Counted from the first letter of the stretch, positions 31,210 through 42,571 are shown. The stretch: DNA of 64,000 bases from Mycobacterium sp. (GCA_020438845.1 JAGQTV010000038.1:1-64000); one strand, 5' to 3'. The notes: generated by a model not told the origin, from the letters alone. A program made the numbers and translations.

Positions 31210-31982
31210 GGCCGCACCGCGATCGCCAGGAGGTCCAGGCTGGTGTCGATGTCGCGGGCCGCCGCAGCGAGGATCTCGAAATCCTCGCAGCGCACCGCGG
31301 CCACGTCGGCCAGCAGCTCCTCCGGCCAGGGCGCGTCAGCCATTGCTCGCTCGATCTGCGCGTCGATGATCGAGCCACCGTGACGGACGTCCATCGTGGC
31401 AAGGCGCGGGCCATGAAAGACGCCGTAGACACCGTCCACGGAAAACCCGCCAGTGCTCAGCAACTCGTCGAGTTCTGCGGCGTTGAGTTCCCGGGTGTGG
31501 AACGGGTTGACCGGGGTATCGCTACCCGGGGTGAATGTGATCCGGTTGGGCGTCGACATCAGCAGGCGCCCACCCGGACGCAACACCCGCGCGCATTCGG
31601 AGACGAACTGTGGTTGATCCCACAAGTGCTCGATGACCTGGAAGTTGATCACAATGTCCACCGAGGAGTCCGCCAACGGCAGGGCGGCGAGATTGGCGGC
31701 TACGACCTCAACCCTTGGATAGCGGGTGCGCACGTGCGCCACCGTCGCCGCGTCATAGTCGACAGCCACCACCCGGCGGGCCGGTGTGGCAATCAGATCG
31801 GCCCCGTAGCCCTCGCCGCACCCGGCTTCGAGCACGTCTTGACCTGCGCACATGGGTGCACACCACCGGTAAACGACTTCATGGCGGCGGAACCAGTAGT
31901 TCTCCACCGCCAGGCCGGGGACGGTTCGCTCACCGGTCAACGGCAGTCCGCCGTCCGGCGCGTCCGTCATGTGCATGGTCAT
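31206..31982 (-). CDS. SAM-dependent sugar methyltransferase candidate (Rv3030-like)
   Basis: 258 residues from ATG 31982; nearby in-frame ATGs at 31976 and 31970 are alternatives, and the upstream open frame is not supported. Class I methyltransferase fold: DVLEAGCGEGYGADL (motif I), VVAVDYDAATVAHV, then VDIVINFQVIEHLWDQP and LRPGGRLLMSTPN. First gene of the minus-strand polysaccharide set. Its M. tuberculosis counterpart is placed in the methylglucose lipopolysaccharide cluster, so O-methylation of glucose units is the probable role, not demonstrated by sequence alone. Confidence 0.88.
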   Translation of the reverse strand: MTMHMTDAPDGGLPLTGERTVPGLAVENYWFRRHEVVYRWCAPMCAGQDVLEAGCGEGYGADLIATPARRVVAVDYDAATVAHVRTRYPRVEVVAANLAALPLADSSVDIVINFQVIEHLWDQPQFVSECARVLRPGGRLLMSTPNRITFTPGSDTPVNPFHTRELNAAELDELLSTGGFSVDGVYGVFHGPRLATMDVRHGGSIIDAQIERAMADAPWPEELLADVAAVRCEDFEILAAAARDIDTSLDLLAIAVRP

Positions 31983-32089
31983 TGCAACGCAGGCTAACGC
32001 CTCGGTCGGGGCTGGTCTGGTCGGGCCTGCGGGAACCCGTCGGGAGCACTGCCGCAGAACAGCTATCGTTAGGGGGCTTTCCACCATAA

Positions 32090-32105
32090 GTTACCGGCTA
32101 GTAAC
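32090..32105. promoter_or_regulatory. Palindrome upstream of fixA, candidate operator
   Basis: GTTACCGGCTAGTAAC has five-base inverted arms (GTTAC/GTAAC) around a six-base centre, 85 bases before the fixA start in the divergent region between the methyltransferase and fixA. Size and symmetry fit a TetR- or GntR-type regulator site; the regulator is unknown. Confidence 0.45.
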
Positions 32106-32190
32106 ATGGTGTGGTCAGCGAAAGTGACCCCAAACAAGCTCGAGCGGCCGGACGGCCGCCGGGCATCTGCCAGGAGGACGTAGATAAGCC

Positions 32191-32982
32191 ATGACCAACA
32201 TCGTGGTTCTGATCAAACAGGTCCCAGACACGTGGTCGGAGCGCAAGCTCAGTAGCGGTGACTACACCCTCGACCGTGAGGCTGCCGACGCCGTGCTGGA
32301 CGAGATCAACGAGCGTGCCGTCGAAGAGGCGCTTCTGATCAAGGAGCGTGAAGGCGGCGAGGGCACCGTGACGGTCCTGACCGCCGGTCCGGAGCGGGCC
32401 ACCGAGGCCATTCGCAAAGCGCTGTCGATGGGTGCCGACAAGGGCGTGCACCTGCTCGACCCCAATCTGCACGGCTCGGACATGGTGCAGACCGGCTGGG
32501 CGCTGGCCCGGGCACTGGGCACCATCGAAGGCACCGAGCTGGTGATCGCCGGCAACGAGGCCACCGATGGCACCGGCGGCGCAGTCCCGGCGATCATCGC
32601 CGAGTACCTGGGCCTGCCGCAGCTGACCCACATGCGCAAGATCACCGTCGAGGGCGACAAGATCAGCGGCGAGCGCGAGACCGACGAGGGCGTCTACACC
32701 GTCGAGGCCACGCTGCCTGCCGTGGTCAGTGTCAACGAGAAGATCAACGAGCCCCGCTTCCCGTCCTTCAAGGGCATCATGGCCGCCAAGAAGAAGGAAG
32801 TGACCACACTGACCCTGGCCGACATCGGCGTCGAGTCCGACGAGGTGGGTCTGGCCAACGCCGGCTCGACCGTGTTGTCCTCGACCCCGAAGCCGCCGAA
32901 GACGGCTGGCGAGAAGATCGCCGACGACGGCACCGGCGGCACCAAGATCGCCGAGTACCTGGTTGCTCAGAAAATCATCTAG
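32191..32982 (+). CDS. fixA: Electron transfer flavoprotein beta subunit
   Basis: 263 residues from ATG 32191 behind AGGAGG. EtfB/FixA family: N-terminal NIVVLIKQVPDTW, the AMP-binding/partner segment LVIAGNEATDGTGGAVPAIIAEYLG, and the recognition-loop region PAVVSVNEKINEPRFPSFKGIMAAKK. With FixB it accepts electrons from acyl-CoA dehydrogenases and passes them to the membrane ETF:quinone oxidoreductase side of respiration. FixB begins 44 bases downstream, so one operon. Confidence 0.97.
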   Translation: MTNIVVLIKQVPDTWSERKLSSGDYTLDREAADAVLDEINERAVEEALLIKEREGGEGTVTVLTAGPERATEAIRKALSMGADKGVHLLDPNLHGSDMVQTGWALARALGTIEGTELVIAGNEATDGTGGAVPAIIAEYLGLPQLTHMRKITVEGDKISGERETDEGVYTVEATLPAVVSVNEKINEPRFPSFKGIMAAKKKEVTTLTLADIGVESDEVGLANAGSTVLSSTPKPPKTAGEKIADDGTGGTKIAEYLVAQKII

Positions 32983-33026
32983 AGCAGATCGCCTAGCCCG
33001 AAGACATTCGAGAAAAGAGAACCGTG

Positions 33027-33983
33027 ATGGCTGAAGTACTGGTGCTCGTTGAGCACTCCGATGGTGCGGTGAAGAAGGTCACCGCCGAACTCCTCACCGC
33101 GGCCCGTTCCCTGGGCGAGCCGTCGGCCGTCGTCATCGGCGCCCCCGGCACCGCGGCGCCGCTGGTAGAGGCACTCAAGGCCGCCGGCGCGGCCAAGATT
33201 TACGTCGCCGAGTCCGATGATGCGGAGAAGTACCTGATCACACCGTTCGTGGACGTGTTGGCTGAGCTGGTCGAATCGGCTGGCCCGGCGGCGGTGCTGC
33301 TGCCCGCGAGCGCTGACGGCAAGGAGATCGCGGGACGACTGGCGGCCCGCATCGGTTCAGGCGTGCTGTCCGATGTCGTGGAGGTCAAGGAGGGCGGCAC
33401 CGGGGTCCACTCGATCTTCGGCGGGGCCTTCACCGTTGAGGCAAAGGTCAACGCTGACGTGCCAGTGATCACCGTGCGTCCCGGCGCAGTCGAGCCGGTG
33501 CCCAGCGCCGGTGCCGGCGAGCAGGTCACGATTGCGGTGCCGGCTCAGGCCGAGAATGCGACCCGGATCACCGCCCGGCAGCCCGTGGTCGCGGGCGACC
33601 GCCCGGAGCTCACCGAGGCCGCTGTCGTGGTCGCCGGTGGTCGTGGCGTCGGCAGTGCGGAGAAGTTCAGCGTCGTCGAGGCGTTGGCCGACTCGATGGG
33701 AGGTGCCGTTGGCGCTTCTCGTGCGGCGGTCGACTCCGGCTACTACCCGGGTCAGTTCCAGGTCGGCCAGACCGGCAAGACCGTCTCGCCGCAGCTATAC
33801 ATCGCGCTGGGAATCTCCGGGGCGATCCAGCACCGCGCCGGCATGCAGACCTCGAAGACGATCGTCGCGGTGAACAAGGACGAGGAAGCTCCGATCTTCG
33901 AGATCTCCGACTACGGGATCGTGGGCGACCTGTTCAACGTCGCACCGCAGTTGACCGACGCCATCAAGGCCCGCAAAGGCTGA
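33027..33983 (+). CDS. fixB: Electron transfer flavoprotein alpha subunit
   Basis: 318 residues from ATG 33027, preferred over the overlapping GTG 33024. N-terminal [17 protein letters not shown]-terminal FAD-binding domain with [14 protein letters not shown], the [13 protein letters not shown] segment, [19 protein letters not shown] and [21 protein letters not shown]. Holds the FAD of the ETF heterodimer. A strong hairpin follows 15 bases after the stop, ending the fixAB operon. Confidence 0.97.
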   Translation: MAEVLVLVEHSDGAVKKVTAELLTAARSLGEPSAVVIGAPGTAAPLVEALKAAGAAKIYVAESDDAEKYLITPFVDVLAELVESAGPAAVLLPASADGKEIAGRLAARIGSGVLSDVVEVKEGGTGVHSIFGGAFTVEAKVNADVPVITVRPGAVEPVPSAGAGEQVTIAVPAQAENATRITARQPVVAGDRPELTEAAVVVAGGRGVGSAEKFSVVEALADSMGGAVGASRAAVDSGYYPGQFQVGQTGKTVSPQLYIALGISGAIQHRAGMQTSKTIVAVNKDEEAPIFEISDYGIVGDLFNVAPQLTDAIKARKG

Positions 33984-33997
33984 TCGGCCGGCACAGC

Positions 33998-34042
33998 GCA
34001 GAGGGCTCCCGCACCCTGGTGCGGGAGCCTTCTGCGTCTTTT
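33998..34042 (+). terminator. Intrinsic terminator after fixB
   Basis: A perfect 12-base-pair inner stem (GGCTCCCGCACC / GGTGCGGGAGCC) with a two-base loop is extended by GCAGA/TCTGC-type pairing and followed by GTCTTTT. It separates fixAB from iscS. Confidence 0.85.
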
Positions 34043-34078
34043 CGGCCCTGGTGGGCACACCGGTATCCTGAACAGGCC

Positions 34079-35281
34079 ATGAGCCAGAATCGGTCGGTCT
34101 ACCTCGACCATGCTGCCACCACCCCGATGTACCCACAGGCCATCGAGGCGATGGCTGGCGCGTTGGGCGAGTTCGGCAACGCCTCGTCGTTGCACACGGT
34201 CGGCCGTGCCGCCCGTCGCCGACTGGAGGAGTCTCGGGAGCGTATCGCCGCCCGGTTGGGTGCACGGCCCTCCGAGGTGATCTTCACCGCCGGGGGCACC
34301 GACAGCGACAACCTGGCCGTCAAGGGCATCTACTGGGCCCGGCGCGCGGCCGACCGGCGCCGACGTCGGATCATTACCACGGCCGTCGAGCATCACGCGG
34401 TGTTGGACGCCGTCACCTGGCTGGCTGAACACGAGGGCGCCGAGGTCACTTTCCTTCCGACCGAGGCAGACGGTTCGGTCACCGCCGAAGCGGTGCGGGA
34501 GACACTCGGTGACGGCGGCGACGTGGCCCTGGTGACGGTGATGTGGGCGAACAACGAAGTCGGCACCATCATGCCGATTTGTGAAATCGCCTCCATTGCA
34601 GCCGAGTTCGACGTGCCGATGCACAGCGATGCCGTGCAGTCGGTCGGGCAGATACCGCTTGACTTCGCCGGGTCGGGCTGCTCGGCGGTGAGCATCACCG
34701 CTCATAAGTTCGGTGGTCCTGTCGGCATGGGTGCGCTGCTGTTGCGCCGCGACACTGAGTGTGTGCCCTTGTCGCATGGTGGCGGTCAAGAGCGTGACGT
34801 CCGCTCCGGCACACCGGATGTCGCAGGGGCGGTAGCGATGGCAGTGGCCGCCGACCTGTCCGTCGGCCTGCTGGAGACGACCGCACGGCGGCTGCGCGGC
34901 CTGCGTGACGGACTCATTGACGGGGTGTTGGCGGCCATCGACGACGTGACGCTCAACGGTGCCCTCGGTGACCGTCGGCTTCCTGGCAACGCGCACTTCA
35001 CCTTCCGCGGCTGCGAGGGGGACTCGTTGCTGATGCTGTTGGACGCCAACGGCATAGAGTGCTCCACAGGTTCGGCCTGTACCGCCGGGGTGGCGCGTCC
35101 GTCGCATGTGCTGTTGGCGATGGGCCAGCCCGCCGAACGGGCACGCGGCTCGCTGCGACTGTCCCTGGGGCACACCACTACCGGGGCCGACGTGGCGGCG
35201 GCGCTGCGGGTACTGCCCGCCGCGGTCGATCGGGCCCGACAAGCGGCCCTGGCCAGTGCCTCGGCGATCGGGCTTCGGTGA
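34079..35281 (+). CDS. iscS: Cysteine desulfurase
   Basis: 400 residues from ATG 34079; the frame opens upstream inside the terminator, which is not used. PLP-dependent class V aminotransferase fold: [49 protein letters not shown], and the PLP Lys in [14 protein letters not shown]. The sulfur-accepting Cys is in [11 protein letters not shown]. It releases sulfur from cysteine for Fe-S clusters and for tRNA thiolation; the downstream neighbour mnmA is a direct user. In mycobacteria this is the IscS locus (Rv3025c). Confidence 0.96.
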   Translation: MSQNRSVYLDHAATTPMYPQAIEAMAGALGEFGNASSLHTVGRAARRRLEESRERIAARLGARPSEVIFTAGGTDSDNLAVKGIYWARRAADRRRRRIITTAVEHHAVLDAVTWLAEHEGAEVTFLPTEADGSVTAEAVRETLGDGGDVALVTVMWANNEVGTIMPICEIASIAAEFDVPMHSDAVQSVGQIPLDFAGSGCSAVSITAHKFGGPVGMGALLLRRDTECVPLSHGGGQERDVRSGTPDVAGAVAMAVAADLSVGLLETTARRLRGLRDGLIDGVLAAIDDVTLNGALGDRRLPGNAHFTFRGCEGDSLLMLLDANGIECSTGSACTAGVARPSHVLLAMGQPAERARGSLRLSLGHTTTGADVAAALRVLPAAVDRARQAALASASAIGLR

Positions 35282-35294
35282 AGGAAGCACCGCG

Positions 35295-36359
35295 ATGAAG
35301 GTTCTGGCCGCGATGAGCGGCGGCGTGGACTCCTCGGTGGCCGCCGCCCGCATGGTCGATGCAGGCCACGAGGTGGTCGGGGTGCATCTGGCCCTATCGC
35401 AGGCACCCGGTGCCTTGCGCACCGGCTCGCGGGGTTGCTGCTCCCGCGAGGATGCCGGGGATGCCCGTCGGGTGGCTGACGTTCTCGGAATCCCGTTCTA
35501 TGTCTGGGATTTCGCGGATCGGTTCACCGAGGACGTCATCGAGGACTTCGTGTCCTCCTACGCCCGCGGCGAGACCCCGAATCCTTGTGTTCGGTGTAAC
35601 GAGCGGATCAAGTTTTCCGCGGTTGCGGCCCGGGCGTTGGCTCTGGGTTTCGACGCCGTCGCGACCGGTCATTACGCCCGCTTGGAGCAGGGCCGGCTAC
35701 GCCGGGCTGTGGACCGTGACAAGGACCAGTCTTACGTGCTGGGGGTGCTGACCGCCGAGCAACTGCGTCATGCGGTATTTCCGGTCGGTGACACGCCGAA
35801 ACCGGCCATCCGTAAGGAGGCCGCCGACCGCGGGCTGGCGGTGGCCGCCAAGCCCGACAGCCACGACATCTGCTTCATTCCGTCCGGCGACACCAGGGCT
35901 TTCCTGGGAGCGCGGATAGGTGTGCGGCCCGGCACTGTAATCGACGCCGACGGCGCGGTGCTGGCCCGCCATGACGGGGTGTACGGCTTCACTGTCGGAC
36001 AGCGCAAGGGCCTGGGCATCGCTGGACCCGGCCCGGACGGCACGCCGCGCTACGTCACAGCCATTGACGCCGCATCGGACACCGTGCGCGTCGGCGCCGT
36101 GGCCGACCTCGACGTCTGGTCGTTGACCGGGCGGGCGCCAGTGTTCACCGGCGGCTCCCCTCCGGAGGACCCGATCGATTGCGAGGTTCAGGTCCGCGCG
36201 CATGGTGGAGTGGTCCCGGCCGTCGCCGAGGTGGTGGCCGACCGGTTGGCAGTGACGCTGCGCGCTCCGTTGCGCGGTGTTGCTCCGGGCCAGACGTTGG
36301 TGCTCTACAGTCCCGATCCGAACGGCGACGAAGTGCTGGGCAGCGCGAAGATTTGCTGA
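35295..36359 (+). CDS. mnmA: tRNA-specific 2-thiouridylase
   Basis: 354 residues from ATG 35295, 13 bases after iscS; the longer open frame under iscS is a shadow. PP-loop ATP pyrophosphatase motif [11 protein letters not shown] at the N-terminus. Catalytic cysteines appear in [14 protein letters not shown] and in [12 protein letters not shown]. It uses IscS-derived sulfur to make 2-thiouridine at position 34 of Lys, Glu and Gln tRNAs. Convergent with the YCII gene. Confidence 0.96.
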   Translation: MKVLAAMSGGVDSSVAAARMVDAGHEVVGVHLALSQAPGALRTGSRGCCSREDAGDARRVADVLGIPFYVWDFADRFTEDVIEDFVSSYARGETPNPCVRCNERIKFSAVAARALALGFDAVATGHYARLEQGRLRRAVDRDKDQSYVLGVLTAEQLRHAVFPVGDTPKPAIRKEAADRGLAVAAKPDSHDICFIPSGDTRAFLGARIGVRPGTVIDADGAVLARHDGVYGFTVGQRKGLGIAGPGPDGTPRYVTAIDAASDTVRVGAVADLDVWSLTGRAPVFTGGSPPEDPIDCEVQVRAHGGVVPAVAEVVADRLAVTLRAPLRGVAPGQTLVLYSPDPNGDEVLGSAKIC

Positions 36360-36376
36360 CCGGAGATCTCGCCGGG

Positions 36377-36685
36377 TTATGCGCCGGGGATCTCTAGGAT
36401 CTGGTGAAACTCCAGGTTGCCGCCCTGCTGACGGTGAGGGTTGGTCTGGAAAATCGTCGCCAACGCGTCCACGGAGTCGGCTTGCACAATGGAGTAGCCG
36501 CCGACGTCGGCACCGCCCCCGGAAACCGCGGTGGTCGGTGCGCCGAAGTCGACGATGGCGTCCCCAGCGGCGTCCTTCCAGTCGAACCACGCCTGCATCA
36601 TGGCCTGCTGCTGCTCCGGGGTGGGCTCGCCCGTCGGCTCATTCCCTGGAGCGCCGGCCTTGTACAACACCAGAAACTTCGACAC
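36377..36685 (-). CDS. YCII-related (DGPF) small protein
   Basis: 102 residues from GTG 36685, preceded by AAAAGGAGT. The sequence begins KFLVLYKAG and carries the YCII ferredoxin-like pattern, with VDFGAPT, GGYSIVQADSVDAL and LEFHQILEI. Family function is unclear; several relatives sit beside ECF sigma factors, but none is here. It occupies, with the GH16 gene, the position where M. tuberculosis carries an esx/PPE and insertion-sequence region, as I recall. Confidence 0.85.
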   Translation of the reverse strand: MSKFLVLYKAGAPGNEPTGEPTPEQQQAMMQAWFDWKDAAGDAIVDFGAPTTAVSGGGADVGGYSIVQADSVDALATIFQTNPHRQQGGNLEFHQILEIPGA

Positions 36686-36732
36686 CTCGGGACTCCTTTT
36701 TACTTGGCGAACCCCATCGGAGACGGGGCGTT

Positions 36733-37806
36733 CTAGCTCGGTTGCCAGCGTATCGAGTCAACCAACATGGTGGCCGGGAACTGAGTCGACGCATCAGGCG
36801 GTCCGGCCCATTCCCCGCCGACGGCCAGATTCAGGATGGCGTAGAACGGCTTGTTGTAGACCCAGGTGGCGTCGGGCGGGATCGACTCCGGCGTGAACGT
36901 CCCCAACTCGGTGTCGTCGACGCCGACGGTGATCGAGTTGAGCTGATGGTCCATCCAGTAGTCGTGGAAGTCTTCGGTCAAATCCTCCCCGGCATAGGTG
37001 ATTTGGGCCTGCTGATATTTCCTTTCGGAATCCTCGATGGGGCCGTGAAGCGTTGCGTGGAACTGGTTCGGGTCTGATGCGAACTCGGCGATGTCGATCT
37101 CGCCGGCCCCCGGCCACGGGTTGGTGGACTCATCGGCGCCAACCAGCCAGAATGCCGGCCACAGGCCCTGGCCAGAGGGCATCTTGATGCGAGCGGTCAG
37201 GGTGCCGTAACCGAAATCGATCCGGTCCTTGGTCTGCACCCGGCCCGAGGTATAGCCGTCGTCGGTTTGCTCGGCCCGGATCGCCAGGTTGCCCGCACCG
37301 TCGAGGACAGCGTTTTCCGGCAGGTACTTTTCGACTCCGGCGTCCCAGCCGGTGCCGACCACGGGGCTCCAGAGATTCGGGTCGGGCGGCGCGCCGCTAG
37401 GGCCGTTGAAATTCTCGACCAGGGGAAGTCCCGGAACAGCGCCAGGGGGCGCAGGGGGCGTTGCGGCGTCGGGCAACGGTGCGGCCTCGAGTGCCGGGTC
37501 GGTCATTGCGGCCGAAGCCGGGATTTCGGCGCCGCCTGGTGCCATGGTGTCCGGCAGGGCCTCCGGCGCGGGCGGAGTGGACGTCGATTCCGGCGGGGGA
37601 GGGGCGGCCCACATCAGAAGGTCGGGGCCGCCCTCGTCGACCGGGGTGCCGAGGTTATCGGACGGGGCCGACGGCGGACCTCCGCCGTCTCCCATTAACT
37701 GTCCGTCGTCGGCCAACGCCGACGGGAGACTGACCAACAATCCGCAGCCGAAAAATCCCGCTGCCACTACCGAAAATTGCAATCCACGTCGATTGACGAA
37801 ACCCAC
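36733..37806 (-). CDS. Secreted GH16 family beta-glucanase
   Basis: 357 residues from GTG 37806 behind GAGGAG. A signal peptide (hydrophobic VVAAGFFGCGLLVSLPSALA) is followed by a Pro/Ala-rich linker to about residue 125, then a GH16 jelly-roll domain. The catalytic signature GEIDIAEF carries both acidic residues (E-x-D-x-x-E), with LWPAFWLVGADES before it and YKPFY-like VYNKPFYAILNLAVGGEW after. Members hydrolyse beta-1,3- or mixed-linkage glucans; mycobacterial relatives such as Rv0315 are exported. Substrate could be fungal, algal or plant glucan. Confidence 0.92.
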   Translation of the reverse strand: MGFVNRRGLQFSVVAAGFFGCGLLVSLPSALADDGQLMGDGGGPPSAPSDNLGTPVDEGGPDLLMWAAPPPPESTSTPPAPEALPDTMAPGGAEIPASAAMTDPALEAAPLPDAATPPAPPGAVPGLPLVENFNGPSGAPPDPNLWSPVVGTGWDAGVEKYLPENAVLDGAGNLAIRAEQTDDGYTSGRVQTKDRIDFGYGTLTARIKMPSGQGLWPAFWLVGADESTNPWPGAGEIDIAEFASDPNQFHATLHGPIEDSERKYQQAQITYAGEDLTEDFHDYWMDHQLNSITVGVDDTELGTFTPESIPPDATWVYNKPFYAILNLAVGGEWAGPPDASTQFPATMLVDSIRWQPS

Positions 37807-37899
37807 TGTTTACTCCTCGCGTCGCGCAACCCGTTCCGAATGGAACCCGCACGCGCAAAGCCAACCTACCAAACTCGACCGCCCTCGGATTTCGGACTA

Positions 37900-38526
37900 T
37901 TAGTCGGGAACCCGGTTCCCGAGATTGGCCAGGACGATCTCGCCGACCGATTCAGGCAATCCACATGAGATCACCTCGATCAGCACAGCGTGTTTCAGCC
38001 GATAATCCCGTCCGCAGTCCCGTGGCCGGGTGCGCAACTGGTCTTCGGTGAGGGTCCAGCCCCCCAGCAGCACCGCGGCGGGGCTGTCGGCGCAGGTGGC
38101 GACATCCGCGGAGAACGCGTCGAAGGCGCGGCGGGCGGCGGTGGGGTCGGGGTAGACCGCTGCCGCCTCCGAGATCAGCGCCCGCCGGGGCGGATACTGG
38201 AACACGACCTTTCGGAAGTCCGAAAGGTCGGTTCCGAATATTGATGTCTCCGCGAAGATGAACCGGCACTCGGGCGGCACGGTGGCGGCCAGGCCGTCGT
38301 CGTCCACCGGGGACGTGGTGCTCATGCCGGGAATGATCGTCAGGTCCATGCCGGCGCCGGTGATGGCCTGCATCTGCTCCTGGCTCAGCAGCACTCGGTC
38401 GGCCGTCAGCGCGCCGGGCTCAGCCAGCTCCGCCCCGCGCACCGGTAGGCCCGCCACCCAGTGGGTACAGCCGGTGCCCAGCAACGCGGCGGCCGCACAC
38501 AAGGCCAACCCGGCTCGCCCGGTCAT
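37900..38526 (-). CDS. lpqA: LpqA-like lipoprotein with sensor-type domain
   Basis: 208 residues from ATG 38526; the frame is open upstream under the divergent gene but the lipoprotein signal (GLALCAAAALLGTGC) defines the start. The mature domain resembles the extracellular PknH-type sensor domain: SQEQMQAITGAGMDL, CRFIFAETSIFGTDLSDFRKV and DCGRDYRLKHAVLIEVISCG with paired cysteines. It would be anchored outside the membrane. The position next to the Rv3015c-like gene matches lpqA (Rv3016). Ligand unknown. Confidence 0.83.
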   Translation of the reverse strand: MTGRAGLALCAAAALLGTGCTHWVAGLPVRGAELAEPGALTADRVLLSQEQMQAITGAGMDLTIIPGMSTTSPVDDDGLAATVPPECRFIFAETSIFGTDLSDFRKVVFQYPPRRALISEAAAVYPDPTAARRAFDAFSADVATCADSPAAVLLGGWTLTEDQLRTRPRDCGRDYRLKHAVLIEVISCGLPESVGEIVLANLGNRVPD

Positions 38527-38583
38527 GGTGTTCACTGTGTTCACTATGCGCGCCAGGCCGGGACAGCGCGCTACCTTGTGCCG

Positions 38584-39594
38584 ATGAATGTCTTCGCTGC
38601 GGCCACCGGCTTGGGTTCCTGGCCCGGTGTTGCGCCGCGCCAGGCTGCCGGGATCGTGGTGGGCGAACTTCACCAGCTTCCGCACCTGGTGGAGTTACCC
38701 GCCCGCGGAGTAGGAGCCGACATGATCGGCCGGGCCGGGGCACTATTGGTCGACATCGCCATCGACACCGTCCCGCGCGGCTACCGCATCACAGCCCGTC
38801 CGGGCGCGGTGACCCGCCGGGCGGCCAGTTTGCTCGACGAGGATGTCGACGCCCTGGAGGAGGCCTGGGAGAAGGCGGGTGGCCCGGGATCGGGACGACC
38901 GGTGAAGGTGCAGGCCCCCGGACCCATCACGCTGGCTGCGTCGCTGGAACTCGGTGGCGGCCATCGGGCCATCACCGATCCGGGTGCCCTTCGCGACCTG
39001 GCCGCCTCGTTGGCCGAAGGCGTCGCCCGACACCGCGCCGAGGTGGCTCGGCGTCTGTCGACGACTGTGGCGGTCCAGTTCGACGAGCCGTTGCTGCCGG
39101 CAGCGTTGGCGGGCCGGTTGTCCGGAGTGACCGCTTTGACACCGGTGCATCCGGTCGACGAGGCCGGGGCCATCGCACTGCTGGACGGCTGCATCGCGGC
39201 CGTCGACGGTCAGGCGATGCTGCACTGCTGTTCAGCTGATATTCCGTGGAACGTGGTGCAGCGCAGCGCTGTCAGTGCGGTTTCCCTGGATGCCAGAGCG
39301 CTTTCCGACCAGTCCTTGGACGGGCTCGGCGAGCTCGTGGACGCGGGCCGAACCGCAGTGCTGGGCCTGGTGCCCGGCGTTGCCCCGCCCACGCGACCCT
39401 CGTTCGAGGAACTCGCTCAAGCGGCGGCAGCCGTCACCGATCGGCTCGGCTTCTCACGGGCCGTGCTGGGCGAGCGGATCGGCATCAGCCCGACCTGCGG
39501 ACTGGCTGGTGCCACCGCGGCGTGGGCGCGGGCGGCTATGGGATTGGTCCAGCGCGCGGGAACATCTATCGCTGAACATCCGGACGCGATCTGA
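38584..39594 (+). CDS. Cobalamin-independent methionine-synthase-like protein (Rv3015c-like)
   Basis: 336 residues from ATG 38584. UROD/MetE-like TIM barrel: VKVQAPGPITLAASLELGGG, VQFDEPLLPAAL, and zinc-ligand positions in MLHCCSADIPW and ISPTCGLAGATAAWA. It is much shorter than MetE (about 750 residues) and corresponds only to the catalytic barrel, as in other single-domain members whose methyl donor is unknown. The gene is conserved upstream of ligA in mycobacteria. Divergent from lpqA. Confidence 0.85.
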   Translation: MNVFAAATGLGSWPGVAPRQAAGIVVGELHQLPHLVELPARGVGADMIGRAGALLVDIAIDTVPRGYRITARPGAVTRRAASLLDEDVDALEEAWEKAGGPGSGRPVKVQAPGPITLAASLELGGGHRAITDPGALRDLAASLAEGVARHRAEVARRLSTTVAVQFDEPLLPAALAGRLSGVTALTPVHPVDEAGAIALLDGCIAAVDGQAMLHCCSADIPWNVVQRSAVSAVSLDARALSDQSLDGLGELVDAGRTAVLGLVPGVAPPTRPSFEELAQAAAAVTDRLGFSRAVLGERIGISPTCGLAGATAAWARAAMGLVQRAGTSIAEHPDAI

Positions 39595-39647
39595 CCGATG
39601 ACTGCTATTGCCGAACAGGCAACGCCTCGATCCATAGACTTGGCCGG

Positions 39648-40364
39648 GTGAACCTCGACAATGTCATCGCGGGCGTGGCGAAATTTCCTATTCGGGCCAG
39701 CCTCGCGGCAGCGGAACTCGGTATCGCCGTTGCGGCGTACGGGCTCGAACGTGTGAAGCAAGCCTTGGGCGAGGAAGGCATGCAACCGGTCGACCCGATT
39801 ACCGACGTACTTCCGGTGCGTGGCGCGCTGGTCGGCGCCAACCGGGTTGCTGAGTTGACCGAGGACGACAGGGCCTTGGGGCGCATCCTGGCCCGCGGCG
39901 GCCCGGCGGACAAGCTGACGCGTCCAGGCGGGGTTGTCGACCTGTTGTCCGAGCCCGGCGGTTTACTCGATCGGCTAACGGACGACACAAGCGCGCTGGA
40001 GCGGATCCTGGCACCCGGTGGCCTCGCGGATCGGCTACTTGGCGAGGACGGACTGTTCGAGCGAATGTTGGCCGAGGACGGCATGATCGAGCGAATGTTC
40101 GCCGATGACGGCATTATCGACAAGCTGACCGCCAAGAATGGACCGCTCGAGCAGTTCACCGAAGCCGCCGAAATCCTGAGTCAGCTCCAACCCGTCGTGG
40201 AGACGCTGACGCCGACAGCCGACACGCTGCAGGCCGGTGTCGACAGGCTGAACAGGGTGGCCAATTCGCTGGCCGGGATCACAGACCGCATTCCGCGGCG
40301 GCGGGCGACGCGGGCGGGTTCTACCCCGAAGGTGATCGAGGGCCAGGATGTCATCGAGGGTTGA
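39648..40364 (+). CDS. Unrecognised protein with ten tandem decapeptide repeats
   Basis: 238 residues from GTG 39648. I do not recognise a family. Residues 1-40 form an amphipathic to hydrophobic helix region (VIAGVAKFPIRASLAAAELG). Residues 70-169 divide cleanly into ten 10-residue units beginning with a hydrophobic residue, with Gly/Asp in the middle and Arg/Lys at the end, for example ILAPGGLADR, LLGEDGLFER, MLAEDGMIER. A helical segment with heptad-like hydrophobics (about 170-215) and a basic, hydrophilic tail follow. No signal peptide cleavage site or catalytic motif is visible. It sits between the Rv3015c-like gene and ligA, a junction that is direct in M. tuberculosis. A membrane-associated scaffold is one possibility; function unknown. 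Confidence 0.75.
   Translation: MNLDNVIAGVAKFPIRASLAAAELGIAVAAYGLERVKQALGEEGMQPVDPITDVLPVRGALVGANRVAELTEDDRALGRILARGGPADKLTRPGGVVDLLSEPGGLLDRLTDDTSALERILAPGGLADRLLGEDGLFERMLAEDGMIERMFADDGIIDKLTAKNGPLEQFTEAAEILSQLQPVVETLTPTADTLQAGVDRLNRVANSLAGITDRIPRRRATRAGSTPKVIEGQDVIEG
39855..40154 (+). repeat. Ten degenerate 30-base coding repeats
   Basis: Encodes residues 70-169 of the unrecognised protein as ten decapeptides in strict phase. The DNA units have diverged, while the hydrophobic/Gly/charged positions are kept, which indicates selection on the protein repeat. Confidence 0.8.
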
Positions 40365-42506
<2,142 letters not shown>

Positions 42507-42512
42507 CCGGTC

Positions 42513-42571
42513 CCAGTCTCAGTCGATCCAGTCTCAGTCGGTCCAGTCTCAGTCGAGCACAGTCTCAGCCG
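42513..42571. repeat. Four copies of a 13-base core at 15-16-base period after ligA
   Basis: CCAGTCTCAGTCG occurs exactly at 42513, 42528 and 42543 and imperfectly at 42559. The array starts seven bases after the ligA stop and runs over the stop codon of the convergent ACT-domain gene. Confidence 0.9.

Noticed and set aside
35106-35294. Extended N-terminus of MnmA
   Set aside because: It lies within iscS in another frame; the PP-loop motif follows directly after ATG 35295, which fixes the start.
33911-35422. 503-codon minus-strand open frame across iscS
   Set aside because: Shadow of iscS; it also runs through the fixB terminator and has no ribosome site or domain.
39855-40154. CRISPR-like periodicity
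   Set aside because: The 30-base units are contiguous, coding and diverged, with no spacers; they encode a protein repeat.
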